64,000 nucleotides of DNA from CBCXTT01 sp965178295 (GTDB taxonomy: Bacteria > Pseudomonadota > Alphaproteobacteria > UBA7879). Position 1 is the first letter of the stretch, and every line of letters begins with the position of its first letter. Made by a program: the position numbers and the translations under genes. The DNA lies in NCBI GenBank assembly GCA_965178295.1, contig CBCXTT010000005.1, forward strand, positions 62,001 through 126,000, read 5' to 3'. The notes under the pieces are model-generated. The model made no database searches. It was given only the letters and a program-made list of their open reading frames with translations, and was not told where the DNA came from. Positions 34,551 through 48,315 of this stretch are shown piece by piece.

Positions 34551-37500
34551 GGGAGTTGATAAAGCTAGCACTCAATCATGTGCGCACAGTATTGTTGTTG
34601 CTCGTTTTTTTTACATTGTCGGGGATCTATGCTTATACCGTTATATCCAAAGAATCCTTTCCTGATATTGTTGTGCCGTTTGTTGTAGTTCAGGTAAAGA
34701 TGCGAGGCATTTCTGCAGAGGATTCTGAACGACTACTCGTGCGTCCCCTGGAAAGAAAAATGCAGAGCATAGAGGGGGTTCAGGAAATGAAGAGTGAGGC
34801 AAAAGATAATATTGCAACAGTGGTTCTTGAATTTCAGGCAGGATTTAATATTGAGCAAGCACTCGCTGATGTGCGCAAAGAAGTAGCCCTGGCGAAAGCA
34901 GATTTTCCAGAAGCCGCAGATGACCCCCGTGTCGAAGAGGTGAATTTATCGCATTTTCCCATACTCACTATAATTTTGTCAGGCAATGTACCCGAAAGGA
35001 CCTTGTTTGACATATCCGAACAACTGAAAGAGGAAATTGAAGCAGTAGATACTGTTCTAAAGGCCCCAGTTTTTGGCAAACGTGATGCTATAGTAGATAT
35101 TATTTTGAATCCGCGTGACATTGAAAGCTATGGCCTTTTTTTCCATGATATTATACGGTTTATTAAGAATAATAACATTTCTGTTGCGACCGGATCTCTG
35201 GATAGGGGGCATGGAGGATATAGTGTTAAGGTCCCTGGTCTCATCGAATCGGTGCATGATCTTCGTAATGTCCCCCTGCAGTCGAATGGTAATGTTGTCG
35301 TGACGCTTAAAGATGTGGCGGATATTAAGCCCACCTTTAAGAAAAGTACAGGCATTATGCGTAGTCAGGGTGCGCCATCCATAGCTTTAAATGTCAGCAA
35401 ACGAACGGGTGAAAATATCATTGAAACAACCGATCAAGTACGAAACATTGTTGAAAAGGCTTCTCAGGGCTGGCATAGAAAAATAAATGTGACGTACGCA
35501 CATGATGAATCAGGAAAAATTCGATCTATGTTACATGAGCTACAAAATAACGTAATACTCGCAGTCGCACTTGTTATTCTGGTCATCGTATTATCCTTGG
35601 GTGCACGCTCTGCTTTGCTTGTCTCTTCTGCCATCCCGGGCGCTTTTTTAATGGGTATTCTGTACCTATATGCAATGGGATACACTTTGAATATAGTTGT
35701 GTTGTTTGCGCTTATTTTATCCGTTGGTATGCTTGTTGATGGCGCAATTATTATTATTGAATATGCGGATCGAAAATTATTAGAAGGCGCGACACCCTGG
35801 ATGGCTTATAGAGAAGCGGCTATTCGCATGATGTGGCCAGTTGTTACATCTATTGTGACTATTCTCGTTGTGTTCTGCCCACTTCTTTATTGGCCAGGCA
35901 TCATGGGCGAATTTATGAAATTCTTGCCCATAACATTAATTGCAACCCTATCAGCATCGCTTTTGATGGCTCTTTTTTTTATTCCATCACTTGGTAGTGT
36001 CTTTGGAGGTATTGGGCCAAAATATAGAAGGGAAGTCGTCTCTATTGTGGCGAGTGAGTCGGGAAAATTGAGCGATATATCCGGTGCTACAGGATGGTAT
36101 GTACACACACTGGATCGCTTGCTTAATTATCCGTGGCGCGTTATTGGTTTCGCAATTTCTTTATTGATCGGTATTTTGATTCTCTATAGTTTTTTTGGTC
36201 GGGGTATTGAGTTTTTTCCAAATGTTGAGCCTAAAAGTGGTGCATATATCGTGCGGGCACGCGGGAATCTTTCGCTCGAGCAAAAAGACTTGCTTATGCG
36301 TGAAATTGAGCACGAACTTTCATCTCATCAAGCTTTTAATAATGTGTATGTGCAGGTTGGAAAAATAGATAAGGCAACAGATGATACGATCGGCAAAATA
36401 ACGGTGGAGTTTGTTCATTGGAAGAACCGTCTCCACGCAGATAAGGAATTGAATTTTGCTCTTTCAAAAGTGGAGCACTTGCCAGGTATAACAATAGAGG
36501 TTGTGCGTGATCAATCTGGTCCAAATCGGGGAAAACCGATCTCTCTTGTTGTGTTAAGCAATAATTTGCAAGCCATGAATGAAGCGGTTGATACAATCCA
36601 ATCGTTGATGAAAGGAATGCCTGCTCTAATGGATATACAGGATAACCGACCCGTTCCAGAGATTACATGGGAAGTAGAAGTGGATCGGGAAAAAGCAGCC
36701 GTCTTTGATTTGGATGTGCATGCCCTTGGACATGCTCTGTCACTGGTGACAGATGGATTAGAAGTTGATACGTTTAGGCCACACAATAGTCGGGAAGAGG
36801 TTTCTATTATTGTGCGCTATCCTGAGCCTTATCGTAGCCTTGAAATGCTGGATCGCATAAAACTAACAAATTCTAAAGGACATGACATTCCTGCCCAAAA
36901 TTTTGTCAAACGTGTTCCCAAGAAAAACATTACAACTATTTCACGACTGAATGGCGCGCGCTATTATTCGGTTGAGGCTAATGTTATTCCTGGCGCTTTA
37001 GCGCATGATCAAGTAAAAATATTGCAGAACCGGCTACAGGTAGTTGGGTTACCGGAAGGTGTTGATGTTGTTTTTAAAGGGGAAGAGGACAGAAAAAACA
37101 CAACAGGTGCATTTTTGAAAAAATCATTTTTGGTGGCTATTTTCTCTATTTTACTCATTTTGGTGACACAATTCAACAGTTTTTTCTATGCTCTTCTTGT
37201 GCTGAGCTCTGTGGTCTTGGCTACATTCGGCGTTTTTGTTGGCTTGCTCGTTATGCAGCAACCTTTTAGCATTGTAATGACAGGGTTAGGTATTATTGCA
37301 TTATCAGGAATTATTGTGAGTAATAATATTATTGTCATTGATACCTTTAACCATTTGAGAGATGGCATCACAGATCTAAGAAGACTGAGGGAGGCGGTGC
37401 TGCGTACGGGAGCCCAGCGTGTGCGCCCAGTTATTTTGACTAAATTGACGACCGTTCTTGGCTTGCTACCTATTTTATTTCGTGTTAACATAGACTTTGT

Positions 37501-37654
37501 TCATCTTGATATCTCTATCGGTAATCCCTCTAGCGAGTGGTGGGTTCAGTTGGCGACCGCGATTATTTTTGGGGTGTTATTTGCTTCTCTTTTAACACTG
37601 ATTGTAACCCCGAGCGCCTTATATATATGGGAGCGCCGACGGTTTACGTGTTAG
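34547..37654 (+). CDS. RND-family efflux transporter permease
   Basis: A proton-driven inner-membrane pump of 1035 residues with the twelve-helix AcrB architecture: one helix, a large periplasmic domain, six helices, a second periplasmic domain, and five more helices. Family landmarks are SKESFPDIVVPFVVVQVKMR near the start, LSVGMLVDGAIIIIEYADRK in helix 4 (the AcrB Asp pair reads Asp-Gly here, as in many alphaproteobacterial relatives), and GLGIIALSGIIVSNNIIVID in helix 10. Substrate is unknown; lipids, dyes or antibiotics are typical. It is co-translated with its adaptor through an ATGA overlap. No regulator gene is adjacent. Confidence 0.93.
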   Translation: MRELIKLALNHVRTVLLLLVFFTLSGIYAYTVISKESFPDIVVPFVVVQVKMRGISAEDSERLLVRPLERKMQSIEGVQEMKSEAKDNIATVVLEFQAGFNIEQALADVRKEVALAKADFPEAADDPRVEEVNLSHFPILTIILSGNVPERTLFDISEQLKEEIEAVDTVLKAPVFGKRDAIVDIILNPRDIESYGLFFHDIIRFIKNNNISVATGSLDRGHGGYSVKVPGLIESVHDLRNVPLQSNGNVVVTLKDVADIKPTFKKSTGIMRSQGAPSIALNVSKRTGENIIETTDQVRNIVEKASQGWHRKINVTYAHDESGKIRSMLHELQNNVILAVALVILVIVLSLGARSALLVSSAIPGAFLMGILYLYAMGYTLNIVVLFALILSVGMLVDGAIIIIEYADRKLLEGATPWMAYREAAIRMMWPVVTSIVTILVVFCPLLYWPGIMGEFMKFLPITLIATLSASLLMALFFIPSLGSVFGGIGPKYRREVVSIVASESGKLSDISGATGWYVHTLDRLLNYPWRVIGFAISLLIGILILYSFFGRGIEFFPNVEPKSGAYIVRARGNLSLEQKDLLMREIEHELSSHQAFNNVYVQVGKIDKATDDTIGKITVEFVHWKNRLHADKELNFALSKVEHLPGITIEVVRDQSGPNRGKPISLVVLSNNLQAMNEAVDTIQSLMKGMPALMDIQDNRPVPEITWEVEVDREKAAVFDLDVHALGHALSLVTDGLEVDTFRPHNSREEVSIIVRYPEPYRSLEMLDRIKLTNSKGHDIPAQNFVKRVPKKNITTISRLNGARYYSVEANVIPGALAHDQVKILQNRLQVVGLPEGVDVVFKGEEDRKNTTGAFLKKSFLVAIFSILLILVTQFNSFFYALLVLSSVVLATFGVFVGLLVMQQPFSIVMTGLGIIALSGIIVSNNIIVIDTFNHLRDGITDLRRLREAVLRTGAQRVRPVILTKLTTVLGLLPILFRVNIDFVHLDISIGNPSSEWWVQLATAIIFGVLFASLLTLIVTPSALYIWERRRFTC

Positions 37655-38267
37655 ACGCATGGTGCGCATTTCGTTTTCTGAGCTGAGTTCTGTGTGACAC
37701 GGTAGACAAAGTGAGAAAAAAACCATCTTGTACAGTGCAGCAGCATAATCCTTCATAATCATACACACATCAGTATAAACACATAAGCAGGATATGCCAT
37801 GAGCTGAGAATCATGTCTGGTCCACGGGTGGTCGAACATTCAACTCAGCGGTGAGAGTATGATCAAAATATCCCACGCATTAAGGATGCAGGCGGTACAA
37901 TGGTTGTCTAAATGACAATAGGCGTAAATCATCTGCATGGGCAATTTAAGTGTCCCACCACGCTGAATCGCAAAATTACTGTGAGCGTCTCTGGTGCAAG
38001 CTGGGTCTCTGTACGCATGATGCATACAGATCATAAATCTCCAGTAGTGCAAAAAAAGAGACTATGTATATTGTAATGTTATTCAAAATTACTTTATAAA
38101 TATACTATTAAGCAATTTATTTACTTAAATTTTTTTAAAAAATCATGAAAAATAGAGCCAGAATATACACCGTACAACATCATCTAATATTGAGCGTTCT
38201 AGAAATCTTGCACAAGAAATGTATTGAATATGCGCTTGAATAAATGCATGAGCGCCTAATATCCTTC

Positions 38268-38296
38268 TTGCTATTTAAAGCATAAAAAAATACAAT
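38268..38296 (+). promoter_or_regulatory. putative sigma-70-type promoter of dnaN-recF-gyrB
   Basis: TTGCTA (38268-38273), a 17-bp spacer and TACAAT (38291-38296) make a good -35/-10 pair. It lies 40 bp before the dnaN start and runs in the same direction. Confidence 0.5.
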
Positions 38297-38320
38297 AGAT
38301 TCAGATTAAATCTTGAATCT
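38297..38320 (+). promoter_or_regulatory. palindrome abutting the dnaN -10 box, possible operator
   Basis: AGATTCAGATT and AATCTTGAATCT are near-perfect inverted arms (AGATTCA/TGAATCT and GATT/AATC with one bulged base). The site lies immediately after the proposed -10 box, over the expected transcription start, a normal place for a repressor or autoregulator. Confidence 0.4.
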
Positions 38321-38336
38321 TTAAGAGTCTGAGCCT

Positions 38337-39455
38337 ATGAAATTTGTTATTGAGCGCACCCCCTTCTTAAGCGCCTTGTCTCGTGTGCAGCATATTGTTG
38401 CACGACGCACTGTGAGTCCTATTTTATCCAATGTCTTGCTTATAGCAGATGCCGATCAACTAACGCTGACTACGACAGATTTAGATGTTTCTGTGTCGGA
38501 GATAGTATCTATTCACGGTCAGGTGTCAGGGGGTACAACTGTCAGCGTGCATACGCTGCATGATATTGTGCGCAAGTTGCCAGACGGAGCGAATATAGAG
38601 CTGCGTGTTGCAGGCGAAACTCATCAGTTGGTGGTCAAATGTGGACGCTCTCGCTTTCATCTGCCTATATTGCCGACGGAAGATTTTGCCCCCTTTAAAA
38701 TGTCAGAGATGCCCCATCATTTTACAGTGGCTGCGGACGCGTTAAACCATCTTGTTTCTCAAACCCGCTTTTGCATGTCTACGGAAGAAGCGCGCTATTT
38801 TTTGAATGGAATTTATTTGCATGAATTTAGCTCAGGGACAGATAAATTTTTGCGCTCTGTAGCGACGGATGGACATCGCCTAGCGCTTGCAGAAATTCCG
38901 GAACCTCAAGGCTCAGAGGGTATGCCAGGTGTGATCATTCCTCGAAAAACAGTTGGGGAATTAGCACGTCTTGTAGATAGTATGACGGGGGATATTGAAA
39001 TTTCACTTTCACTTACACAGATTGCCTTTTCTTGTGAGACGGTGCAATTGCAATCTCGCCTTATTGACGGTACCTTTCCTAATTACAACGATGTTATTCC
39101 GTCGGAGACGGAGCATACATTATCTGTGGATGTGAACGATTTATCTGCAGCAGTTGATCGCGTGGCGCTTTTGTCTCAAGACAAATCAAATGGCATTAAA
39201 ATGACAATTGAAAAATCACGAATTCTTGTATCGGCTAGCAGCGCAGATCATGGCAGTGCCTTAGAAGAGGTTGAGACGGATTACCAGGGCGATCGTTATG
39301 AAATAGGATTTAATGCCCGATATGTGTTGGATATTCTGCATCAAATCGATAGTCCAACTTTAACTTTAAAATTTCAGGATGAGCAAGCGCCTGTTATTCT
39401 GAACGATAGTGAGGCGGATGATATGCTCTTTATCTTGATGCCTATGCGTGTATAG
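38337..39455 (+). CDS. dnaN: DNA polymerase III beta subunit (sliding clamp)
   Basis: DnaN forms the ring that tethers the replicative polymerase to DNA. The 372-residue protein has the three-domain clamp layout. It opens MKFVIERTPFLSALSRVQHI with RRTVSPILSNVLL and contains FLRSVATDGHRLALAEIPEP in the middle domain. It ends in VILNDSEADDMLFILMPMRV, the conserved C-terminal strand near the peptide-binding pocket. AAGAG precedes the ATG. It heads a dnaN-recF-gyrB-PBP run in which every gap is under 35 bp. dnaA, often the first gene of this cluster, is not present. Confidence 0.97.
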   Translation: MKFVIERTPFLSALSRVQHIVARRTVSPILSNVLLIADADQLTLTTTDLDVSVSEIVSIHGQVSGGTTVSVHTLHDIVRKLPDGANIELRVAGETHQLVVKCGRSRFHLPILPTEDFAPFKMSEMPHHFTVAADALNHLVSQTRFCMSTEEARYFLNGIYLHEFSSGTDKFLRSVATDGHRLALAEIPEPQGSEGMPGVIIPRKTVGELARLVDSMTGDIEISLSLTQIAFSCETVQLQSRLIDGTFPNYNDVIPSETEHTLSVDVNDLSAAVDRVALLSQDKSNGIKMTIEKSRILVSASSADHGSALEEVETDYQGDRYEIGFNARYVLDILHQIDSPTLTLKFQDEQAPVILNDSEADDMLFILMPMRV

Positions 39456-39460
39456 TAGGT

Positions 39461-40621
39461 GTGAACGCTATAAATAGGCGTCAAGACTCTGAACCTTCTA
39501 TATCGCCATATGTTCGTTCGCTCCGCCTTCAGAATTTTCGAAACTATGATTTTTTAACACTTGCTGTTGATGCGCGACCTGTTGTGCTAACCGGAGATAA
39601 TGGTGCAGGTAAAACTAATCTTCTCGAGGCTCTCTCTCTCTTGAGCCCTGGACGCGGTATGAGAAAATCCAAATTACTAGAATTTCACCGATTAGGTGGG
39701 GCGCAGCGCATACCTTGGGCCGCGTCTTTTCAATTGATAGCGGAGGAGGAAATAACACAAATTAGCACAGGAAGTGATCCAGATAATATGGATAAGCGTG
39801 TCGTGAAAATTGATGGTGCATTTAAGCCTCAAAAAGCTTTGCAAACATGCGTCGATGTTATTTGGCAAACGCCTCAAATGGATCGTTTGTTTATTGACGG
39901 ACGGTCTGTGCGCCTCAAGTTTCTTGACCAAATGGTCGAACATAAAAATAAATCCCATAGAAAGCATTTATCTCGGTATGAACATGTGGCACGGGAACGT
40001 CTGAAACTTTTAAAAGAAGGCAGAGGAGAGAATGCATGGCTTGAGGGGCTTGAGCATATCATGTCAGCCGAAAGCATTGCAATTATTGCCGACCGACAGT
40101 CTTTTGTGGCTCAGCTCAATCAACACTGTTTGTCCATGAATTCCAGCTTTCCAAAAGCACGAGGACATCTTGAAGGTGAAATTGAGAGTTGGCTCGATGA
40201 AAAATCGGCCCTTGAGGTTGAAGAGGCTCTGCAAAGACGCTTGTATGAGAATAGGCGATTAGATCAGCAGTCGGGCATGACTAATATTGGTGCACACCAG
40301 AGCAATTTATGTGTTTATAACCTTGATTTTGACCGGCCAGCTGAAGTATCTTCTACAGGTGAGCAAAAGGCGCTCCTCTTGTCACTCATTATGGCCCAGA
40401 GTCGATTGCTAGTATCCCTCAAAGGGGCAGCTCCTATTGTGTTGCTCGATGAAGTGGTGGCGCATTTAGATCGAAAGCGGCGATATGACTTGTTTGATGA
40501 GATTTTTGGGTTGCGTATGCAAGCGTGGATGACGGGCACAGACGCGCTATTTTTTGAAGAATTTGAGAATCGGGCCCAATTTTTAGATGTTGTTGCAGGC
40601 CATGTATTGCAGTCAACATGA
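39461..40621 (+). CDS. recF: DNA replication and repair protein RecF
   Basis: RecF helps load RecA at gaps, with RecO and RecR. The 386-residue ABC/SMC-like ATPase starts at GTG 39461, five bases after dnaN. It shows SLRLQNFRNYDFLTLAVDAR, Walker A GDNGAGKTNLLEALSLLSPG, the signature VSSTGEQKALLLSLIMAQSR and Walker B PIVLLDEVVAHLD. GMTNIGAHQSNLCVYN corresponds to the conserved 'GPHRDD' block but has lost the typical Pro-His-Arg-Asp residues in part. Length is normal. Confidence 0.93.
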   Translation: MNAINRRQDSEPSISPYVRSLRLQNFRNYDFLTLAVDARPVVLTGDNGAGKTNLLEALSLLSPGRGMRKSKLLEFHRLGGAQRIPWAASFQLIAEEEITQISTGSDPDNMDKRVVKIDGAFKPQKALQTCVDVIWQTPQMDRLFIDGRSVRLKFLDQMVEHKNKSHRKHLSRYEHVARERLKLLKEGRGENAWLEGLEHIMSAESIAIIADRQSFVAQLNQHCLSMNSSFPKARGHLEGEIESWLDEKSALEVEEALQRRLYENRRLDQQSGMTNIGAHQSNLCVYNLDFDRPAEVSSTGEQKALLLSLIMAQSRLLVSLKGAAPIVLLDEVVAHLDRKRRYDLFDEIFGLRMQAWMTGTDALFFEEFENRAQFLDVVAGHVLQST

Positions 40622-40648
40622 AATATAAAAGCCAGTAAGAACAACTAA

Positions 40649-44921
<4,273 letters not shown>

Positions 44922-44949
44922 CCTGTTTTGATTCAGTGTTTGTGGCACC

Positions 44950-45480
44950 ATGCATAGCTTGAGTAGTCTGTATGTCATTTGCAGATGCTCTCGTTACTCT
45001 TGTAAGATGATGCAATATACAGTCTCGATGCGCTACAACTCAATACCGATCGAACTTTCTCGTAGGTATAGAGGTTATGGCATGATTGCGCATGGTAAGC
45101 ACCATGTATTATTCACTGATTTTTCTGTAAAATACAGTTCTTCCATTATGCAATGTATCGACTGCGTAGTCGGTGAGAACATAACTCTTGTCTGCGCATT
45201 TAAAGGCAGCGATACAACACATCGGATGTATGCACATTTCTTTTTGTCCCACTAACACTTAGAAGAGAAGAAAGGACGACGGAGTTAGTGCGTAAACAAT
45301 ATTTGAGAACGAGCCCAATGTCTTGAGCAAATCTTGAGCAATGACTTGTGTGTCTCCTGTAAGAGTTTCTTGATCGAGCAATAATGCACAGGCGTTCATA
45401 AGCATAAACGGCTCTCTGCCGCCACTAAAAAAGAAGAGATGCGAGCATAATTTCTTTTGGACTTGGATTCTGTTGACGAC
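44950..45480 (-). pseudogene. radC: radC remnant
   Basis: Downstream of map on the same strand, where alphaproteobacteria often carry radC, broken frames resemble RadC. At 45259-45470 there is FFFSGGREPFMLMNACALLL and then GDTQVIAQDLLKTLGSFSNI, VYA, matching the N-terminal 'RFLxxGxExLxxxELLELLL ... KPIAKxLLxxFGSLAxVLxA'. Around 45170-45220 LNAQTRVMFSPTTQSIHC parallels the 'LDxxNRLIxDExxxxGTV' block. Near 45080-45110 LTMRNHAITSIPTRKFDR parallels the JAMM motif 'LVHNHPSGDPTPSxxD', with the second histidine retained. Several frame changes and stops separate the blocks. The + strand frame at 44950-45255 is antisense to this remnant. Confidence 0.6.
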
Positions 45481-45485
45481 CGGCT

Positions 45486-46289
45486 CTAGATATATGGAGG
45501 CTGTGTCCAGCCTTTTGGAGAATACGTAAAAACATCAACGCCTGTTGCGGTCACACCTAAGGAGTGTTCAAATTGGGCCGATAAGGATTTATCCTGAGTA
45601 ACCGCCGTCCACTGATCACCCAAAATACGCATATGCGGTTTTCCTGCATTAATCATAGGTTCGATTGTAAAAAACATCCCCTCTTCTAATACGACGCCAG
45701 TGTTGGGTGTACCGTAGTGGAGCACCTCAGGCTCTGTGTGAAACACCTGTCCTAAACCATGTCCGCAAAATTCTCGCACAATGGAGAATCCATGAGATTC
45801 TGCATGTTTTTGAATTGTGTGCCCAATGTCTCCTAGTGTCACGCCTGGACGGACAATATCTATGGCATACATTAAAGAATCGTATGTAACATCAATCAAT
45901 TTTCGCGCTTTTACCCCAACCTTACCAACTGTAAACATACGGCTCGTATCCCCATACCACCCATCTAAAATTGTTGTGACATCTATATTTATGATATCCC
46001 CCATTTTTAGTATCTTTTTTCCAGGTATCCCGTGGCAAATCACATGGTTTACGGATGTACAAATAGACTTTGGAAATCCCCTATAGTGAAGAGGTGCTGG
46101 GGTAGCACCATGTGCAATGATAAAGTCATGGCACAGAGTATTGAGAGCGTCTGTAGTAATACCTGGCTGTACGCGTGAAGTGACATAGTCAAGGGTTGCA
46201 GCTGCTAGTGTGCCGGACTGATGCATTTTAGCAAATGCATCTGGCCCGTGACATTTGATATCTCTTGCAATAGGGTGATCAAAATGCAT
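45486..46289 (-). CDS. map: methionine aminopeptidase, type I
   Basis: Removes the initiator methionine from new proteins. The 267-residue enzyme has the five metal ligands in order: MGDIINIDVTTILDGWYGDT (two aspartates), EFCGHGLGQVFH (histidine), EGMFFTIEPMINAG (glutamate) and AQFEHSLGVT (glutamate). The substrate-binding histidine lies in SVNHVICHGIPG. Length is normal for type I. It starts six bases after the sfsA stop, so the two are co-transcribed. The sfsA-map pair is conserved in alphaproteobacteria. Confidence 0.96.
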   Translation of the reverse strand: MHFDHPIARDIKCHGPDAFAKMHQSGTLAAATLDYVTSRVQPGITTDALNTLCHDFIIAHGATPAPLHYRGFPKSICTSVNHVICHGIPGKKILKMGDIINIDVTTILDGWYGDTSRMFTVGKVGVKARKLIDVTYDSLMYAIDIVRPGVTLGDIGHTIQKHAESHGFSIVREFCGHGLGQVFHTEPEVLHYGTPNTGVVLEEGMFFTIEPMINAGKPHMRILGDQWTAVTQDKSLSAQFEHSLGVTATGVDVFTYSPKGWTQPPYI

Positions 46290-46295
46290 GTGTTT

Positions 46296-47009
46296 CTATG
46301 GCTCATATTTTAAGGGTTTACTAATCTTAATACATGCAGGGGTCACTATGCAACTATAGCAAATGATTGTTACACCTTTTTTTTTATAGGCATATTCAAA
46401 AGTTTCTGCATATGTAGGATCTATTGCATCTGCAATTTTAAAAGCCCCGCAATCATTTCGTTGCACAAGATAAAAAAGAGCAGCAGCGTGCCCTTGTTCT
46501 CGCATACGTATGAGGGCATTTAAATGTTTTGTGCCTCGGATTGTAACAGCATCGGGAAACAATGCTTTATTGTCTTGTTTTAAGGTAACATTTTTGACCT
46601 CTACATACATGCGTTGTTGTGCAGGATTTGTGAGCAATAAATCTATTCTTGAATTTTCATCATACTTCACTTCTCGCGCATAGCCTGCATAGGATACAAA
46701 CTCCGGTAAGCCACACTCAAAAGCCTTTGCGACAAGTACATTGGAGAGTTGTGTATTAATACCAATCCAGGTGTTGTCTACATTGACCATCTCTAATGTG
46801 TAAGGAAGTTTTCTTCTGGGCTTCGATGAGACGCTGAGGGCAACATGGAGCCCAGGATCGTTCAGACCTATCATGGAGCCTGAATTTGGCACATGCGCTG
46901 TAATTACTTGCCCGTTATCCAAACGTACATCCGAAAGAAAGCGTTTGTAGCGTTTAATCAGAGTACCATGCGTGAGTGGTTTGTCAAATGTGTGATAAAT
47001 ATCTTGCAT
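46296..47009 (-). CDS. sfsA: DNA/RNA nuclease SfsA family protein
   Basis: A 237-residue protein of the SfsA family, first named for sugar-fermentation stimulation and later seen as a nuclease-like fold that binds DNA. Landmarks: LIKRYKRFLSDVRLDNGQVI then TAHVPNSGSMIGL (conserved 'HxPNTGxM' block), YVEVKNVTL (the 'VExKxVTL' catalytic-type Glu-Val-Lys of PD-(D/E)XK nucleases), FPDAVTIRGTKHLNAL, and AALFYLVQRNDCGAF. All expected residues are there. Divergent from rnhA with a 40-bp gap, in operon with map. Confidence 0.93.
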   Translation of the reverse strand: MQDIYHTFDKPLTHGTLIKRYKRFLSDVRLDNGQVITAHVPNSGSMIGLNDPGLHVALSVSSKPRRKLPYTLEMVNVDNTWIGINTQLSNVLVAKAFECGLPEFVSYAGYAREVKYDENSRIDLLLTNPAQQRMYVEVKNVTLKQDNKALFPDAVTIRGTKHLNALIRMREQGHAAALFYLVQRNDCGAFKIADAIDPTYAETFEYAYKKKGVTIICYSCIVTPACIKISKPLKYEP

Positions 47010-47049
47010 TCCAATCGATCTTTTACAATAGTGAGATCAAGAGAATAGC

Positions 47050-47547
47050 ATGAAATGGATGCCAATGATTGAAATTTTTACAGATGGTGGATGCCATGGT
47101 AATCCGGGCCCGGGAGCTTGGGCAGCATTGTTGCGTTACAAGGGTATTGAAAGAGAAATTTCTGGGTATTCCCCTGAGACGACGAATAACCGTATGGAGT
47201 TGACAGCAACAATAGAAGCGCTTAAAAGTCTCAGAAGATCACAAAAAATCTATCTTTATACGGATAGCCAATATGTGCAAAAAGGCGTAACCCAATGGTT
47301 GGATGGATGGAGAAAAAGAGGATGGAAAACAGCAAACAATAAGCCTGTAAAAAATCAAGATTTGTGGCAGATTTTACATAACTTTATACCAATCTTAGAT
47401 GTCGAATGGTACTGGGTCAAAGGGCATTCTGGGCATCTGGACAATGAACGTGTGGATGCATTGGTGCAGAAGGTATTGTTTGAACATTCTAGGCAGAGAC
47501 GTAAGGCGCATTCTTTTGCTGACACCGTCCTTTATAGCGATAGATGA
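47050..47547 (+). CDS. rnhA: ribonuclease HI
   Basis: Degrades RNA in RNA-DNA hybrids. The 165-residue enzyme shows the full catalytic set: Asp in EIFTDGGCHGNPGPGAWAAL, Glu in TTNNRMELTATIEAL, Asp in LYTDSQYV, and His/Asp in WVKGHSGHLDNERVDAL. The substrate-binding handle is WLDGWRKRGWKTANNKPVKN. About 15 residues of basic C-terminal tail extend beyond the core. The gene is separated from sfsA by a 40-bp divergent spacer that must hold both promoters. Confidence 0.96.
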   Translation: MKWMPMIEIFTDGGCHGNPGPGAWAALLRYKGIEREISGYSPETTNNRMELTATIEALKSLRRSQKIYLYTDSQYVQKGVTQWLDGWRKRGWKTANNKPVKNQDLWQILHNFIPILDVEWYWVKGHSGHLDNERVDALVQKVLFEHSRQRRKAHSFADTVLYSDR

Positions 47548-47606
47548 CCAAAAGACAACCTTTTCCACGGATGAATGAGAAGAACGGTGTCGCAATCCGC
47601 TTTTTT
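47521..47606 (+). terminator. possible terminator region of rnhA
   Basis: GACACCGTCC (47521-47530, last codons) is complementary to GAACGGTGTC (47582-47591) over 9 of 10 positions. GCAATCCGC and a T6 run follow. The loop is long, so the structure is uncertain. Confidence 0.3.
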
Positions 47607-48253
47607 ATATGATTTCTTTAGTTTTGACCGGTAGTGTATGTTTCAGGGTATTCTTACTGAACATTATTTTCTTTCAATAAATGGTGCCGAAGATTACATA
47701 TATATGCAGATTATATCTGTATCTATTTTGTGATAGAAGAAGAATGCGTTAGATCCTTTAGTAGGGTGCGCTTGGTGTGTTCCGTCCACGAGTTCGATGC
47801 ACGCAAACACACAACATTGAAGGTAAACATTTTATCAATAGCCCAATGCGCACTATCTGCTGAAGAAGTGTGTATATGCTGGAGATTTTATTGGGTGTCG
47901 TATATTGTGCAGCATCAATATCAATGACGTTTTCCATAATAGAAGAGAGATGAGGAATATTCAAGAGCTCTGAGAGTTTGAAGCAAAAACTGCGTTTTCC
48001 TTGCTTCCGTCTCAATACACCACCTGTCCATTTCTGTGCCCACTCAGGTCAGATGCAATGCTTAGGCGCCAATGAGAGTGCATTGAGTTCTTAATGGAAA
48101 AATGCATTGTTCTTGTAACGCGAAACGAGCCGCTGCAATGTTGAGTACAGCCGCTGTGCAGTGCAGAACATGAAGAGAGTAGAGGCTGCGCATTTCAGCC
48201 CCTTCTAAAATGCATCTTTACAATAGTATTGTTCTATGAGTCATTGTCGACAG
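47607..48253. other. intergenic stretch between convergent rnhA and the ATP/ADP translocase gene
   Basis: No gene-like frame: the small overlapping frames at 47730-48015 oppose each other and have no motif. The translocase terminator lies at its right edge. Nothing else seen. Confidence 0.5.
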
Positions 48254-48279
48254 GAAAAAGGTGACCTATAAAGCCACCT
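48254..48279 (-). terminator. rho-independent terminator of the ATP/ADP translocase gene
   Basis: On the minus strand AGGTGGC, loop TTTATAG, GTCACCT form a seven-pair stem (one G-T), followed by TTTTT. It lies 37-62 bp beyond the translocase stop. Confidence 0.75.
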
Positions 48280-48315
48280 GTTCTTGTTATTAGATCGCAT
48301 AAAAAAATATTATTT

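Larger units (their letters stand above)
37655..38336. other. AT-rich intergenic region upstream of dnaN
   Basis: No gene is visible. The last 250 bp are strongly AT-rich (T and A tracts at 38090-38160) and hold the promoter and palindrome listed separately. I looked for DnaA boxes (TTATNCACA) and found none, so an origin of replication here is not supported, although dnaN-recF-gyrB often lies near one. Confidence 0.55.

Noticed and set aside
38060..38336. Possible origin of replication upstream of dnaN
   Set aside because: AT-rich, but no TTATNCACA-type DnaA boxes were found and dnaA is not in the cluster. GC-skew over the whole chromosome would be needed.
44950..45255. 101-codon + strand frame after the penicillin-binding protein gene
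   Set aside because: No motif and no convincing ribosome-binding site, and it lies antisense to RadC-like segments.
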